Part shown: one piece after another, positions 1 through 12,178 of the stretch | How the letters are laid out: every line of letters begins with the position of its first letter | Numbering within the stretch: position 1 is the first letter of the stretch | Source: Favolaschia claudopus | Taxonomy: Eukaryota; Basidiomycota; Agaricomycetes; Agaricales; Mycenaceae | Reading direction: 5' to 3' | Assembly: GCA_037176885.1 (NCBI GenBank) | Contig: JAWWNJ010000134.1 | Coordinates: 434,001-498,000 of the forward strand | Length of the DNA: 64,000 nt | Notes under the pieces: model-generated | What the model was told of the DNA's origin: nothing | The model's input: only the letters and a program-made list of their open reading frames with translations | Databases searched by the model: none | Made by a program: the position numbers and the translations under genes

Positions 1-2151
1 TGGCGAGATTGATCACCACGATTAAAACCGATTTTAATGCCTGTCGGATTGATCTGACCGTTGGATTAAATCTGAGCTAAGCAGGAAAATCTTACCATGT
101 CGTTGCGATTGTATCCTACGGTACCGCCCTATTTTCTAATGCTGGGATCGGACGCAAAGAAAACAGCCGGTGGCGAAAATAATCTGGCCTTAGGATTATG
201 AATCCGACCTTGGAATCTGACTGTGGCCTTGTTTATTTCATTCTTGCTGCCACCGATGCGATAACTGAGAGGGGATTAATCAATTGAATCTGCCGAAAAG
301 AATGATCTCACCGGGTAATGCAAATTCATCCTCATTTCAATTGACATGAATCCATTCAAAAATCTCTGTGTCGAAAATGTGAGCATTAGTACGAATTCGG
401 AGCAATAGAGATTCGGACACACCAGCAGCATCACAGGTAGGTAGAGTGACGAGGTAGAAGTAGAGTAGCACTTCAACGTAAGCCGAGTTCACAGCAGTGA
501 AAGGAACAGAGCGGGTCGTGAAACATATTTTGAGGAGAGGCGTGTCAGTATGGTCCATGGAGAGGAATTGAAAGGTAAAGTCGACGCACCATCTGTGCCC
601 ATTAAACGAGGTGAAAGTATGTTGAACAGGGCAGTGAATAGGATTACCAGACAGGTAGAAGCTGGAGATAGAACATAGGTGGCATGCCACCCAAAAGCCG
701 ATTTGGAGTCCCCAACTCGAGAGTTGACTCACCGTTCAACTTGACTGACTCGGAGAAGGAAACTTCTGATTGAAATTCACGAGTCAACGACTCAGACATC
801 GACCGGAAGAATACTGATGTATGTATAGAACCGTTCAGGGAGGTATCGTGCTGCCATAACTGCAGTGGTGCGAGTCAGCGAATTCGACGGTGCAGGGGGA
901 AGACAAAGAGGGAATCAGTAAATAAAGCCACTGGCAAAGTATCGTGCCGCCTTGGTGCCGTCAGGCCGAAAGCGTGCGTCACTGCCAGTCACGCGTGACG
1001 ATTAAGCTTGCCACCCACCACGAACATCCTCAAAGGACGACTAATCCACCACGCACAAAACTGACCGAGTCAATCTTACCCATTGATGCTACCTCTGGCC
1101 CCACTCCGCCTGCGCCCCGCTGCTCCGCAAATCGCCCACGAACATACAAGAATCCAAGTCCGTCGTTTCACTGGCATTCTCCAAGTCCTCCTTCGACTCA
1201 GTCAAGCATTTCCCAAGCAATTCTCAAGTCACTTAGAATTCCGAGCTCGTCGCGCAACGCCCGTGTCTCCAAAGATCCCTCTGAGCCTCAACCTCGACGT
1301 CCCAATTCCACGCCGGCTCTCCGCCGCTCGCTCGCTTACACTGCACGTTTCCGAATTGGCTACTCACACACAACGACGCCTCGATCGCAAGACTTTCTCG
1401 GCACCCCTTCCCAACCCTCCACCTGTATCATCCTTCAAGATCACTCCAAGCTCTCCCGTGGTTCCTATGCTCCGCGGATCCGAGTAAGTACTGTATGTTC
1501 CTGCTCCAAGTTTACAGTTCGTTTCAATTTTCACACAGGCTGGCAGCCGCCATAACGGTAGGCTGGTGACGATACGGGCCTGTCTTGCAGCTCAGGACAA
1601 CTTCTGAACTTCAATCTCCCGCAACCACAGGAACTATGGGTGAAGCAGTACAACGGCCTCCGACCGGGTGTGCATTCCATTGGTGTGTTATATTCTGTTT
1701 GTATTTACAATTATAACGACTTGACGATTTCTTGGGTTCTTTCTTTAGCTTACACGGGTGCGTTGTTGAGCTAACGATACCTTCTTATTGATTTAACACA
1801 ACTACAGGAAACGGGCTAAGTAACAGGATGAACGGTGCGTAAGATCATATTTACCCGGAATCATTTTTTTCGCTGAGATTAATCTGCACAACATTAATCT
1901 TGGGCTAGCTGGACCATGCGGTGGCGCAGGGCACGGGATTATTTCGACGGAGGATTATATTGGATGCAGGATTATTTCGACGCAGGATTATGTTGGGTGT
2001 ATTGGCGGTATTGTTCAGACAGGAGAATAGGATTTAATCCCACCAAAGGGGAGATTGATTTTACAAAACTTTGCCAACGAGCAACACGGATTAACCTCAA
2101 CTTTCGTCAAGTAGCAACGAGGTTTAATCTAAAGGGGTGCAAACGTTGGAA
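1..2151. other. Intergenic, GATTA-rich, no gene recognised
   Basis: No reading frame here shows a recognisable domain. The longest minus-strand frame (337-732, 131 codons) and the plus-strand frame at 944-1555 have low-complexity or unconvincing composition. Two stretches, 1-270 and 1690-2150, are rich in words such as GGATTA, GATTAA and ATTAATC in both orientations, which suggests an old dispersed or inverted repeat. The second stretch ends exactly where the homology of the truncated membrane-protein copy starts (about 2152). Confidence 0.4.
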
Positions 2152-3500
2152 TGACGCCGAGTTCTAGCCGGAGAGTATGGAAGAGGGTTTGGTAAACATT
2201 TTGAACGATCATTGACATGGTTAGTTGAAGTTGGGTGTCGTTATTATAGCGGGGAAATAAAGCATTGGCAGAATCGTTGTCGTAAGTAGGGACATAGGGC
2301 TCGGGGGAATCGGTGAAGGAGAAAGTTCCCTCTGGCCAAACATTCTTGGATCCGGGCTGGGAAAGGTCCGCTGAGCACGCGCCATTCAATGGCGCCTGGT
2401 TGATTCGAACGGGTTGATTGTCAGGGCAACCAGAGACTGAGCTTGTGTGACAAGTCGAGTTCGCAACTACCGTGCAGGCGAACCAAAATTCCGTGTTAAA
2501 TTCTGGTTCGGCGTTCCAGGGTTGGTCAAAAACTAACAATGTATTGTGATTTCGCTCCCTTCCTGGGTGATGATAATAACTGACCCATTATCCAATCAAA
2601 GAGCGCAGACTCCTTGCGTGAATATAAGCGGGGTTGGCTTCAATTTCAGTCGATAACACACACAAAATCAGATGTCATCCCCGCCAGCATATCTTCCGCT
2701 GGGTTGCTTGAGAGGATTGGCGGATCAGAGTCAGCAGTGTTCATATCCAAGCTGCAAGTAAACGTTGTCTGTGGAGTGTGGCACAGAACAGCAGCAGAAA
2801 TCTGAGTAGTGCAAATCAGCACAATGAATTTCAGCCTGACATGAATGTGACCTCGGCGGAGGCAGTTCTTATGACGAAGCTTGAATTTGACACGGTGATA
2901 GAAATGTGATAGGAAATTGTCATGTTCATCTTGTTCACCAGTCGGTTTAGAATCGTAACTTTGAAAGATTGGAAGAGAACACACCACATCACAAGCTTCG
3001 GAAAACGGGTTGTTGGAGTACGCGAAGGTTGATACAGGCTCGTTTTTGTTGCTGTTATCCACTGCGTCGAGGATCTTGAAGCGGAACATAGAGCCATTCA
3101 GGGCTATGGTGCTACCCACCGCCAGGACCTGGGGCGTGAAAGAGACTTTGGGTATTTGAAGAAATGATGGAAGCCAGTTGCTCATCGGAAGAGCAGGAAT
3201 TGTATCGTTGGGACGATACGTCAACTCCTGTATAAATTCGTACGCAGAGAGAGGAACTGTAAAGAATGAAAGTAGAGGACTAGTCAGTACCGTTCAACAG
3301 TGTAATCAGACGCACTGTTTATGCAGACTAAGCCACTGGTGAGAAACGCGAAGAAAAGGATGATCAGAGGCGTCGTCCAGCGTCCCGGATAAGCTAGCTC
3401 GGATAGTGAGATACAAGCCTGCTGAGATCAAGTAGCCAGAACATACGCTGCTGGGGCAATGGACTGTAGCCGAGGCGAAAAGATGTGCAGGCATGAAAGA
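2152..3500 (-). pseudogene. Membrane-protein pseudogene (copy A)
   Basis: This is a damaged paralogue of the gene at 5482-7537. Matching exons include stretches with LPSFLQIPKVSFTPQV, STFAYSNNPFSEACDV, TTQISAAVLCHTPQTTFTC and YQTLFHTLRLELG. Two breaks are visible. In the first exon the frame that in the intact copy reads AAYVLVDLNRPYI has a TGA after AAYVLAT. The gene also stops aligning near 2152, so the C-terminal membrane helix and coiled coil are missing and unrelated GATTA-rich sequence follows. The intron positions shared with copy B, for example about 55 bases after the codons for ACDV, support common ancestry. The protein family is not recognised. Confidence 0.75.
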
Positions 3501-3981
3501 GGGACGAAGCCATTAGGGCAGTACACTGCCGTTTGCCCCTGGTTAAAAAGGTGGAGTACTTATCTGCACCGCTTCCAGATTGTTGACACTCAAATGGCAC
3601 CCTCCTCCAGTCGGCAAAATTTAGAAGCGACGACGTAATCAGGAAGTAAAGTGGGTATAACCGTGGCAATCGGTCGTTTGTGTAGGGGAATCAAATGCAA
3701 CGTCTCACCTCTAGGGACGCTAGAGGCAAAAGTGAGATTGTGTATATCGAGGTTGCAGAGTTTCACTTACATTGGCGTTCCTAGCTAATTTCAAGGCATC
3801 GCATTGCAATTTTCCGTTCGGTTCGGTCGGGTGCGTTCCATTGAGCTTGAATATCAAGATACGTACCCATCATCGGCTTGGAAAAATACATTCGGATTTC
3901 TTCAGAAACCGCCGGATCTGATTCGTGATCGAAGGTTGGCTCTCGCGAACTATTCGAGTCAAGTGTACAAGATTCAATATG

Positions 3982-4345
3982 TCAATAGGTGAGACCGGGA
4001 CTATAACAATAGATTCTCGTTACCAAATCATTTATTCCTCTTCCTTCTTCCCAATATTCGTGAACGCTCTCTGAGCAAGTGTCAAAATTGACACATAGCG
4101 ACGAAACAAAGTCACTCACCCGTTTCTCCTCTTCGTGAGCCCACCCACCGCAACAGCATATATCCTCCGCTCCTGGGCCCTTCCCGCCACAAAAATGAAT
4201 CTTCGCCCCCAGCGCCACATACTCCCTCGACAAAACAAACCAATCCTGCCTCACAATATTCATTCGCCTTCCACCTTTTCGGCCAAGTGAAAACACTCCT
4301 TTGTGGCCGTTGCATTCGGCTCTGTGAGCCTGTCGATGGGTGACT
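3982..4345 (-). pseudogene. MYND-gene remnant with internal deletion (copy A)
   Basis: The 3' part matches the MYND gene at 8049-8999: residues NIVRQDWFVLSREYVALGAK, then a Cys-rich ICCCGGW segment, an intron from GTGAGT to CTCAG, and a last exon ending in RAFTNIGKKEEE. Upstream, near 4258-4290, the sequence jumps from the segment equivalent to about 8275 straight to the one equivalent to about 8700. About 425 bases covering most of the protein middle are deleted. The MYND finger itself is no longer encoded in a joined frame. The tail here keeps the uninterrupted frame that copy B has lost. Confidence 0.8.
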
Positions 4346-5481
4346 TGGCAGGCTTATGACTAGAGGATAACGATTTCAAAGGGTATGAGGCCAGGAAACA
4401 GGGAACTCAGATCCAGCTATATGACATTTAAATTGTTGCCGGATGGGTGGACTGCCGCAGGCGGAAACTTGAAGACGATCGGTAATACCGGTATGCTGGC
4501 AGAAGGGAATTTATACGATCGTGTAGCAGCTGGTTTTGAGAACGTCGACTAGGCCACAGATTGTTTCCAAACGACAGAGAGAACCTTCATAGAAGTACTA
4601 TTGTACTAGTCGTCGGGGTCCGTGACCGGGTCCGTCGAGAACTTCCAAGTAAGTACTTTTAAAGTAGTACTCGACTCGGTCACTCGGAGGAGGCGTCGAA
4701 GTCGAGAGTCGAGACGAGAGCGAGCTGGTAGACCACCTGAGGATACGGAAGTGCAATCTTTCGTGGAACGTGGCAGCATCTGTGAGTCTCCGCAAACTCC
4801 AATGGTGGTGAGAGAGAACGCCGCGTGAGTCATGACTTTTCCTTCTTGGCAATACAGACTTCGGAAGCAAACAAGACCAAAAGATGCGTCCTGTCACGCT
4901 GTGACATATCACGTCTTGTTCCCTACCACCACAAGCCACCTATCTTCGCATCCCGCCCTCCCAGAACAATGCCCGCCTATCGCTCCAAGATGTGCTGCGC
5001 GTACCTGAATGATGACCCCCCCCAAATGATGACCCCCACCAAACGCCTTCGAGCCCCTCGCCCGAAGGAAATCCTGACAGGGGAAGAAAAAGACGAAGCC
5101 AAGATCAAACGCGCGACGAACAAAGCCCTGAAAAGACCTACGCGTCTCCTGGGAAGCTACTTTACCCGCCCCACTGAAAGAGGATCCCAATTTTGGCCAC
5201 CGTGAAGGTACATTCGTGCGTCTTTTTATCGTCTTGTCCGTAAGTGCCACTCACTCAACTTTCATGAGGCTCACGTTCAAGAAAGATGCCATGAAATGCT
5301 TTGGCCTCACCGAGCGCACAGTAGCGACCGTGCGCTACGAGCCTTCTCGATACTCCATAAAACAAGAAGGATGAAAGATAATCATGCTTGGACGTCAGCC
5401 AGCCCGTAGTACTGTATTCAATGAAACTGATCATTCTTGAGTATACTCCTTTTCAATCCAAGTTCGAGCGACGAACGGAGC
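4346..5481. other. Intergenic between duplication copies
   Basis: No gene is recognised. A plus-strand frame of 126 codons (4825-5205) is rich in Lys, Arg and Pro and resembles no family I know. It could be a fragment or chance. A short GTCGAG-rich, self-complementary stretch lies at about 4600-4735. Confidence 0.4.
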
Positions 5482-7537
5482 TCAAAATTCAAAACCCGAC
5501 TGCGACTCTGTCCATGCAGCCGGCCGACGCTGCCGGAGCGTGAGTTCAATTTGATGTAATTTCTCTTTCAGAGATGCAAATTCGTTCTCCAAATGAGACG
5601 CAAATTCGTCTTCTAAATTCTTCAACCGTAGCTCTTGATCGGTCTCCAGAAGAAGAGATTCTGCGTACCATTCAGTTCGCTCGATTCCATTATTGGGCCA
5701 TTCAATATCAACGCAACTCACCATCGACGCATGCCTCCCCCTCCGAAAATTCTCCTTGCTTCTCGTGATCTGGGGCTACACTCTTGCGATCTGAAGAAAA
5801 TCAACCAAAATCAATACCCCCGTCGTTCGCACCTTGAACGAGGATCGGACAACTGACCAGAAAACACCTTTGCTAGCGTCCCTGCGACTAGCGAGAAAAT
5901 GGTCCATATCGAGGAGAGCATCGCAAATGTCGCAACAAAGACGCTGGTGATGGCGGAACCGAGTGGCTTTAACCTCGGCACCGTGCGCGAGTATTCCATG
6001 ACTGGAACTCGGTCTGTGGTATTGAAGTAATGGACCATATCCTTCCATTGAGTGAGAACGGTTTGGTTCGTGGTGGATGCGCGGGCATTCGTGCTCGTAT
6101 CGAAACTGAACGGAATAGTGAAAGCGGACGGTGTGGATACTGGGGCGATGCTTAGGTTCAACACCTGTGGAGCGGCGAAGATTTGGTTGGAAACAATGAA
6201 GCCGAGTTCCAGCCGAAGAGTATGGAAGAGGGTTTGGTAAATGTTCTGAACGATGGATGACATGGTCAATTGAAGCACTGTATCGTTAGTATAGCGGGGA
6301 AACAAAGTAGAGTCGGAACCGTTGGAATGGAAAGTTCCGTTGGGAAATTCGTTTTCGGAGGATCCAGGCTGAGTAACTGTCGCTGTGCATGCCTCGGGTA
6401 CTTCCATGATTCGAATGGGTTGGCTTTTCAGGCAACCAGAGTCTGATGCATGGGATCCAGCATGACAACTCGCAACCACAGTGCAGTCAAAGTAAAACTG
6501 CATGTCAAAGTTCGGTTGGGCGCTCCAGGGCTGATTTGCAACTGGCACCGAATCGTGAGATCATTTCCTAGCACGACGACGACAACTGACCGTTTATCCA
6601 ATCGACAAGCGCAGAGTCCTTGCATGAGTATGAGCTGAGTTGTTTCGGTTCCTACTAACATCACGAACAAAATCAGATATCATCCCCGCCAGCATATCTT
6701 CCGCTGGGTTGTTTGAGATGATTGGCAGCGGATCCGAATCAGCCCTGTTCATATCCCAGCCGCAAGTAAATATTGTCTGTGGAGTGTGACAGAGAACGGC
6801 GGCGGAGATCTGGGTGGCGTAAATCAGCACCATCAATATCTGCCCAAATCGAAAGTGACCTGAGCAGATGGAATTCCTATATCAAAGCTTGTACCTGATT
6901 TTGTTGCAGAAGCTTCATAGGACAGTGTCATGTTAATCTTGGTCGCCAGTTAATTTAAAATTACAGCTCTGAAAGCTCAGTGCACGAACCACATCACAAA
7001 CATCAGAAAACGGGTTGTTGGAGTACGCGAAGGTTGACACTGGTTCATTCTCGTTGCTGTTTGAATTGACTGCGTCGAGAATCTTGAAGCTGAACATGGA
7101 GCCATTCAGGGCTATGGTGCTGCCCACTGGCAGGACCTGGGGCGTGAAGGAGACTTTGGGTATTTGAAGAAATGACGGAAGCCAGTCGCTCAACGGAAGA
7201 GCAGGGATTGTGTCGTTTGGATGATATGTCAACTCCTGGATAAATTCGTATGCGGAGAGAGGAACTGTAAAAAATGAAAGTAGAGTATTAGTCAGTACCG
7301 TCCAATAGTGTAATCAGACGCACTGTTTATGCAGACTAAGCCACTGGTGAGAAACGCGAAGAAAAGAATGATCAGAGGTGTCGTCCAGCGTCCCGGATAA
7401 GCTAGCCCGGATGGTGAAATATAAGGTCGATTGAGATCAACTAGAACATACGCTGCTGGGGCCATGGACTGTAGCCAAAGCGAAAAGATGTGAAGGCATG
7501 TACGAGAGACAGGGAGGAAGTCATAGGAGCGATACAC
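5482..7537 (-). CDS. Membrane protein with C-terminal coiled coil, family unknown
   Basis: This is a multi-exon gene. The first exon (7537 to about 7324) ends in a hydrophobic helix (TTPLIILFFAFLTSGLVCIN). The next (7264 to 6990) encodes an extracellular-looking domain. Then come a hydrophobic segment (ILMVLIYATQISAAVLC), a Cys-containing domain (DFDSALVDWIN joined to VANQPW), a second membrane helix (SVFVATFAMLSSIWTIFSLV) and a Glu/Lys-rich coiled coil (LKNLEDEF, LKEKLHQIELTL). Last exons read as 5790-5722 and 5660-5482, both with consensus splice sites. Many N-x-S/T sites suggest glycosylation. One junction (about 6850-6900) could not be joined in frame by hand, so the gene may be slightly damaged or use an unusual splice site. 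A truncated paralogue lies at 2152-3500. I do not recognise the family. Confidence 0.6.
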
Positions 7538-8850
7538 GGTCGTGTGGGTGGGTGGCCCTCGTTAAGAAGTACCTGCCACGGATCCTGATTGGTCGGCAAA
7601 ATTTAGAGGGTGACGACGTGGCTGGGAAGTAAAGTGGGTATATCTGTCGGTGAAACTGTTGGGTTGTACAGGGGAATCAGATGCAACGTCTGACTGATAG
7701 GGAGAAGCTCAAACTTTGACTTCAGCTTCTCTCCACCAAGGTCGATGTTCTTTACTCAACGATTAGATGAAATTCGAATAGTCGAGGTGGGGAATTCCTC
7801 AAGGCTGCAGAGTAGGTACTAAATTGACGTTCCTAGCGGATTTCGAGGCGTACGCCTCTGCAGAGCTTGATTAACAAAATACGTACGCATCAATGCTTGG
7901 GACTATCGATCCGAGTTTCTCCATGAACTGAATCTGATTCGTCATTAAGGGTTGTCTTTGTTAAAGTCATCCGAGTCAAGTCTACAAAATGCAGCATGTC
8001 AATAGCGGAGACCAGAACTATAACAATAAATTCTCGTTACCAAATCATTCATTCCTCTTCCTTCTTCCCAATATTCGTGAACGCTCTCTGAGCAAGTGTC
8101 AAAATTAACCCATAGCGACGAAACAAAGTCACCCACCCGTTTCTCCTCTTCGTGAACCCACCCACCGCAACAGCATATATCCTCCGCTCCGGAGCCTTCC
8201 CACAACAAAAATGCATCTTCGCCCCCAGCTCCACATACTCCCTCAACAAAACAAACCAATCCTGCCTCACAATATTTGCCTTCGCCAGTCTCTTATCAAT
8301 AGAGAAATGCATCACCCGTTCATTCATCGTCACCGGCGCCTCCATGTCTGGCCCGAACATCGAGACAATGTCCATGCGTATGCACCCGTAAAAATGTTTT
8401 CCCAACTCGGCTTTTCCACGATTGCACGCTTCCGGATAGAGACCGACCGAGGCAGAGAGTTTCGGGCGTAAGCTAATTTCGTCGTGACCCCGCCGGGATA
8501 TCTCGCGCACGATGAACCTGTCGTGGATCGGCAAGGTGAGGTCGCCGGTGTGATGGAGTACGACGCAGAAAAACGCATCACGCTCCATGTGCGGGTTCTC
8601 CGGAAGACGCATGCAAGCAATGGCGCAGTTCCTCAGAGGTGCGTCGTAGTACCGGATCCATGCCGTCAAGTCAGCGTATGCGGACTCCATGCCGGTTTTT
8701 TCGGCCAAGTGGAGGCGCTCTGCTTTGTGGCCATTGCATTCGGCTTTGTGGGCCGGTCGGTGGGCAATTTGGCAGGCTTTTGACTCAGAAACGTTGAATG
8801 TATTCAGATTTTGAAGGCAGAGACCAGGAAACAGAGAACTCACACAATAT
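6180..8850. repeat. Segmental duplication, copy B
   Basis: This is the better-preserved partner of 2152-4420. It has the same gene order and orientation and the same intron positions. The spacer between the two genes also aligns, for example 3200-3420 with 7180-7400. Confidence 0.85.
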
Positions 8851-8999
8851 TTGGCGACACCGCAGCCTCCGCAAGTAGAGAGTTGAGAGGCGTGAGATCG
8901 TTGAACTTGAAGGCAAGAGCTGCAGCGTTGGTGAATATGGAGAGGTAGACCGTCGTGGAACATTGGGAGGGGGTGCGTCGTGGAATACAGCCCATCCAT
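8049..8999 (-). CDS. MYND zinc-finger protein (copy B)
   Basis: The N-terminal MYND finger shows CSSC, then CGGCGVAKYC, then ACQIAHRPAHKAEC, the expected C-x2-C...C-x2-C...C...H...C pattern. MYND fingers are protein-interaction modules, often in SMYD-like or adaptor proteins. No SET domain is seen. A consensus intron (8843-8784, 60 bases) lies inside the finger, joining KYC to SKACQ. The rest is a fungal-specific domain shared with 31560-33537. Near 8190 this copy lacks one base present in copy A, so the conserved ICCCGG tail is read out of frame as RRIYAVAVGG. The frame is regained only if the 49-base terminal intron (8136-8088) is retained, and it then ends at the ancestral stop. It may therefore be functional, or in early decay. 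Confidence 0.75.
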   Translation of the reverse strand: MDGLYSTTHPLPMFHDGLPLHIHQRCSSCLQVQRSHASQLSTCGGCGVAKYCVSSLFPGLCLQNLNTFNVSESKACQIAHRPAHKAECNGHKAERLHLAEKTGMESAYADLTAWIRYYDAPLRNCAIACMRLPENPHMERDAFFCVVLHHTGDLTLPIHDRFIVREISRRGHDEISLRPKLSASVGLYPEACNRGKAELGKHFYGCIRMDIVSMFGPDMEAPVTMNERVMHFSIDKRLAKANIVRQDWFVLLREYVELGAKMHFCCGKAPERRIYAVAVGGFTKRRNGWVTLFRRYGLILTLAQRAFTNIGKKEEE

Positions 9000-11900
9000 G
9001 GTGGCTGGGTGGTGGCAGAAGACAAGACGGACAAAGTTACGGCATAGATCAATGTTCTGGTGTTGGCATCAATTTGGGCAATGTCCTTTGACCAGAACCA
9101 CCACCACTGGTCCACCGCTTGCCATATCTCAACCAAATTTCCTTAACACGAGGCTCAGTATGGCTGCTTCAACTCCTTTCTCCGGACTCATTGAAATCCC
9201 CGGTTATCTGGCGGTCTCTGGTGCCAAATTCCATCATTTCGGCTCGCTAAATCACATTGGTATTGTAGATATTCAGTCAGCTCCTCGAGTGAACTGCAAG
9301 CTTGAAACGGATCTCCGAGTTTCTTTCGTCAAATCTCAGTAACAATGTCTCGGTTCTCTGCGTTGTTCCATTCTTCTTTTAGCGGCGAGTATCTTCCGAA
9401 TCGAAATTGCTCGTCACTCATATGTCAATCCACCTGTACAGAGCTCACGGTTCAAAGTCTCGGACGGGTGTTCCGCGGAAGCCAGACTGCCTGCCATACG
9501 TAGAAAAACCCGACGCTTTCAAATTAGTGCCATGAAGCAGGGAACTCCGCTCCACCCCATGGGATACACCCTCACCGAATATTCTTGGAAGATGCTTCAA
9601 TCATGGCTTGCTCGGATTCAGATCCTCACACCATTCCATTCGCGCTGCAGAATCGTTCCGAGTCGGTGAGCTATTCGCATTGGTTCCGAAATCATAACTG
9701 ACCTAACTGACCCACAACGGTTATGTGCTCAGAACCATTCGTACCTTTCCCCACTCCCTGCCTCGGATATTCGCATCGAACCCTGATAAATATCATCGGT
9801 GTCAGTGTGTATCGGATATTTCCAGTCTTTAATTTCGATTTCAGCTAAGTGAGTGGCCTTCACAGTGGATCGTGATGCTTCAACTGACAAAGTAAGAATC
9901 TCTCTACCCTGTTTTTGACAGGTCTTTTCATGAAATCGGCTTGTCTGAACAGCGGGGTCATATCACCGGAGATGCTTCTTTCGCATCGTGGATCATTTCA
10001 AGAACGCACGCTGTCCCGATGCGACACAGACTTTACCCCGCCAAATTCGCCACTCGAATTGAATCCACAACAAACGGTATTTTAACAGGTCTCCGAAATA
10101 CCTTGCCGTCATTGCACTCCCTCTGAAGGCTCTCTGAAGCTTCTCCTCGCCTCCGACGGAGACACGGTGAGATGGGACAATCCACCCCCATCCGAAACAT
10201 TCCCTTATCCATTGTGCAAATGCCGGAGAGTCATTCCGCTTGACAAACCAGGAACCGAATTCGAAGTAGTACGAAAGAAAGAAGACAACACTGCTCCGCA
10301 TTTCGTCACATCGCTTGGCTCGCGGCACAATTCCCGCGAGTTCCCGGCCTCGTAAGGTGCGCTTTGCGTTTAACGTTGACACTTACGTCCAGTTCAAATA
10401 ATTGCCTATGCGCGGTCCTGATTTTCGGGGCGGTTATCGCGAATCGCGATTTCTCTTAAAAATATCCCACAGATAGACACGTCAGACATCTCTGGTGAAT
10501 GTCCCTGACAGTCTCTGGCATTTTCCAATCGGCGGAGAACATCCCTGTCCCATCCCACCATGTAAACCGGGTCTTCGTTCGGAAACCAGTTATAAATGGA
10601 GTATTTTTGACCACCCTACTCCTGCTCACTCGAAAGGCTTTGTCGGTCATCGAACCAGCCAATCCTCGAGAATGCCTTGCGACGATGTTTATTTCAAGTG
10701 AGTTGTCGGCTCGATTCTCGAGATAGATTTACTAACGCAACCCCACTGTTAATGATGCTCCGCCGGTGGAAAGAAAAGAATTCTCACCACCATCTGGTGC
10801 GGTGACATTATTTATACGATGCCCACTAGAGACGTAAGTTTTGCCGCGATGCCGAGGTCTTGCGCTCACAGAATTTCAGTGTATCGCATGGTCTCCCAGT
10901 ATCTCTACAGCTTTTTTGTTTTGCAGCGTTAGCTTCTGGCTGAACTGGGTAGTGTGATTGCGCTCGGCACGCGGCAACTGGTTCGTATTCTAGCATGGCG
11001 AGAACATCTTACAAACATTCGTCGAGTTAACTCGAGTCGCCGCTTGATAAGAGGTCCTCGATAGGATTGATATCCGTGTCTCGCTTCGGCCGGTCTACCA
11101 AGTCTGGACGCGAATTCAAGTCTACGGTTCAACTCACACCCGTCTCGCCGTAAGTGATCGCTCAAATCTTCTATACTCCACAGAATTACTTGAGGGACAG
11201 GGATTTTCAAAAACATTCATTTTCCTCCAGAGTTCTGCGTGCCTGTATGCGCCCATCGAACAATGAACAGTTCCAGTAGATGCCCAAGGAGTACCATCGC
11301 GCATGTGCGTCGCAGAGTTCAACATGTGATTCTAGGAATGTCAAGACTTAGAGCAGCGGAGTACTACAGGATCACAGTTGGACCATTACGGTGCGTAACG
11401 GCACTGGACTCCTCAGCTTAGAATTCGGTTCGGCGCATGTCTCCCCACTTGACATGAAATATTCAAACGCAGGGTCGAGGCCGTATGGGAAGGGGTGAAG
11501 ACTGAAGCGCCACGGATTCAAAACAGACTTTCCTGAACTCGATTCAAGCTCCAGGCTACTTTGGAGGCTCAACGCCACCATCATTAGTCGGCTACCTCGG
11601 ATTGCTCAATAGCACCTTAAAGCCATTGTAGCACTCGACCGTCATAAGGTTAACGGGGATCAAAAATGTACCCATCACTTGTGCCCGCTGATTCCCGTTC
11701 GTTCTCAGCCAAAACCGTCATGTAGAGCCGCTTCGTCTCGTCTTCCCATGCCCGCACTCTAACCTTCCCTATCTGCTCCTTCTCCTTTCCGTCTCCCCCT
11801 ACTGCAAGGATACCGCTTGAAGTGAGCTATCTTTTCTTTCATTTGGTGCGTGGCGGACATAAAGAGTGGATGGAATTTCGTTTGAAAAGAAGGGTCGAAT

Positions 11901-12178
11901 CGGCGGAGTTTTGCGAATTGTTTGGGGGTGCTGGAAGGGTGCAGTTGGATTTAATTGCTGCAATTCTGACTCCATATACAGATCTCGCGACCCTTGCAGT
12001 TTCTATTATCCGACTCCACCCGCCACTACATAAATACGTGAGTGCGAAACCCCTACGTTGTCACTCGCTGAAGATTGACTGGCCTCCACCGCAAGCACGA
12101 TTTTCTTTCTCGCTTGCGCTGCGGCCGTTGACATTCTATCTGAGTTCGTGCAAGTCTGTTGGCTTCGTCCTTATTTGC
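9000..12178. other. Intergenic, no gene recognised
   Basis: Several frames of 60-130 codons occur on both strands, but none shows a domain and none can be joined convincingly. The last 350 bases (about 11820-12178) have an open plus-strand frame running into the bHLH gene. Since the real protein starts in another frame at 12179, I read this as 5' leader. Confidence 0.4.

Larger units (their letters stand above)
2152..4420. repeat. Segmental duplication, copy A
   Basis: This block (membrane-protein gene then MYND gene, both minus strand) aligns along its length with 6180-8850. It is the decayed copy: the first gene has an in-frame stop and has lost its 3' end, and the second has lost about 425 internal bases. 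Confidence 0.85.
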
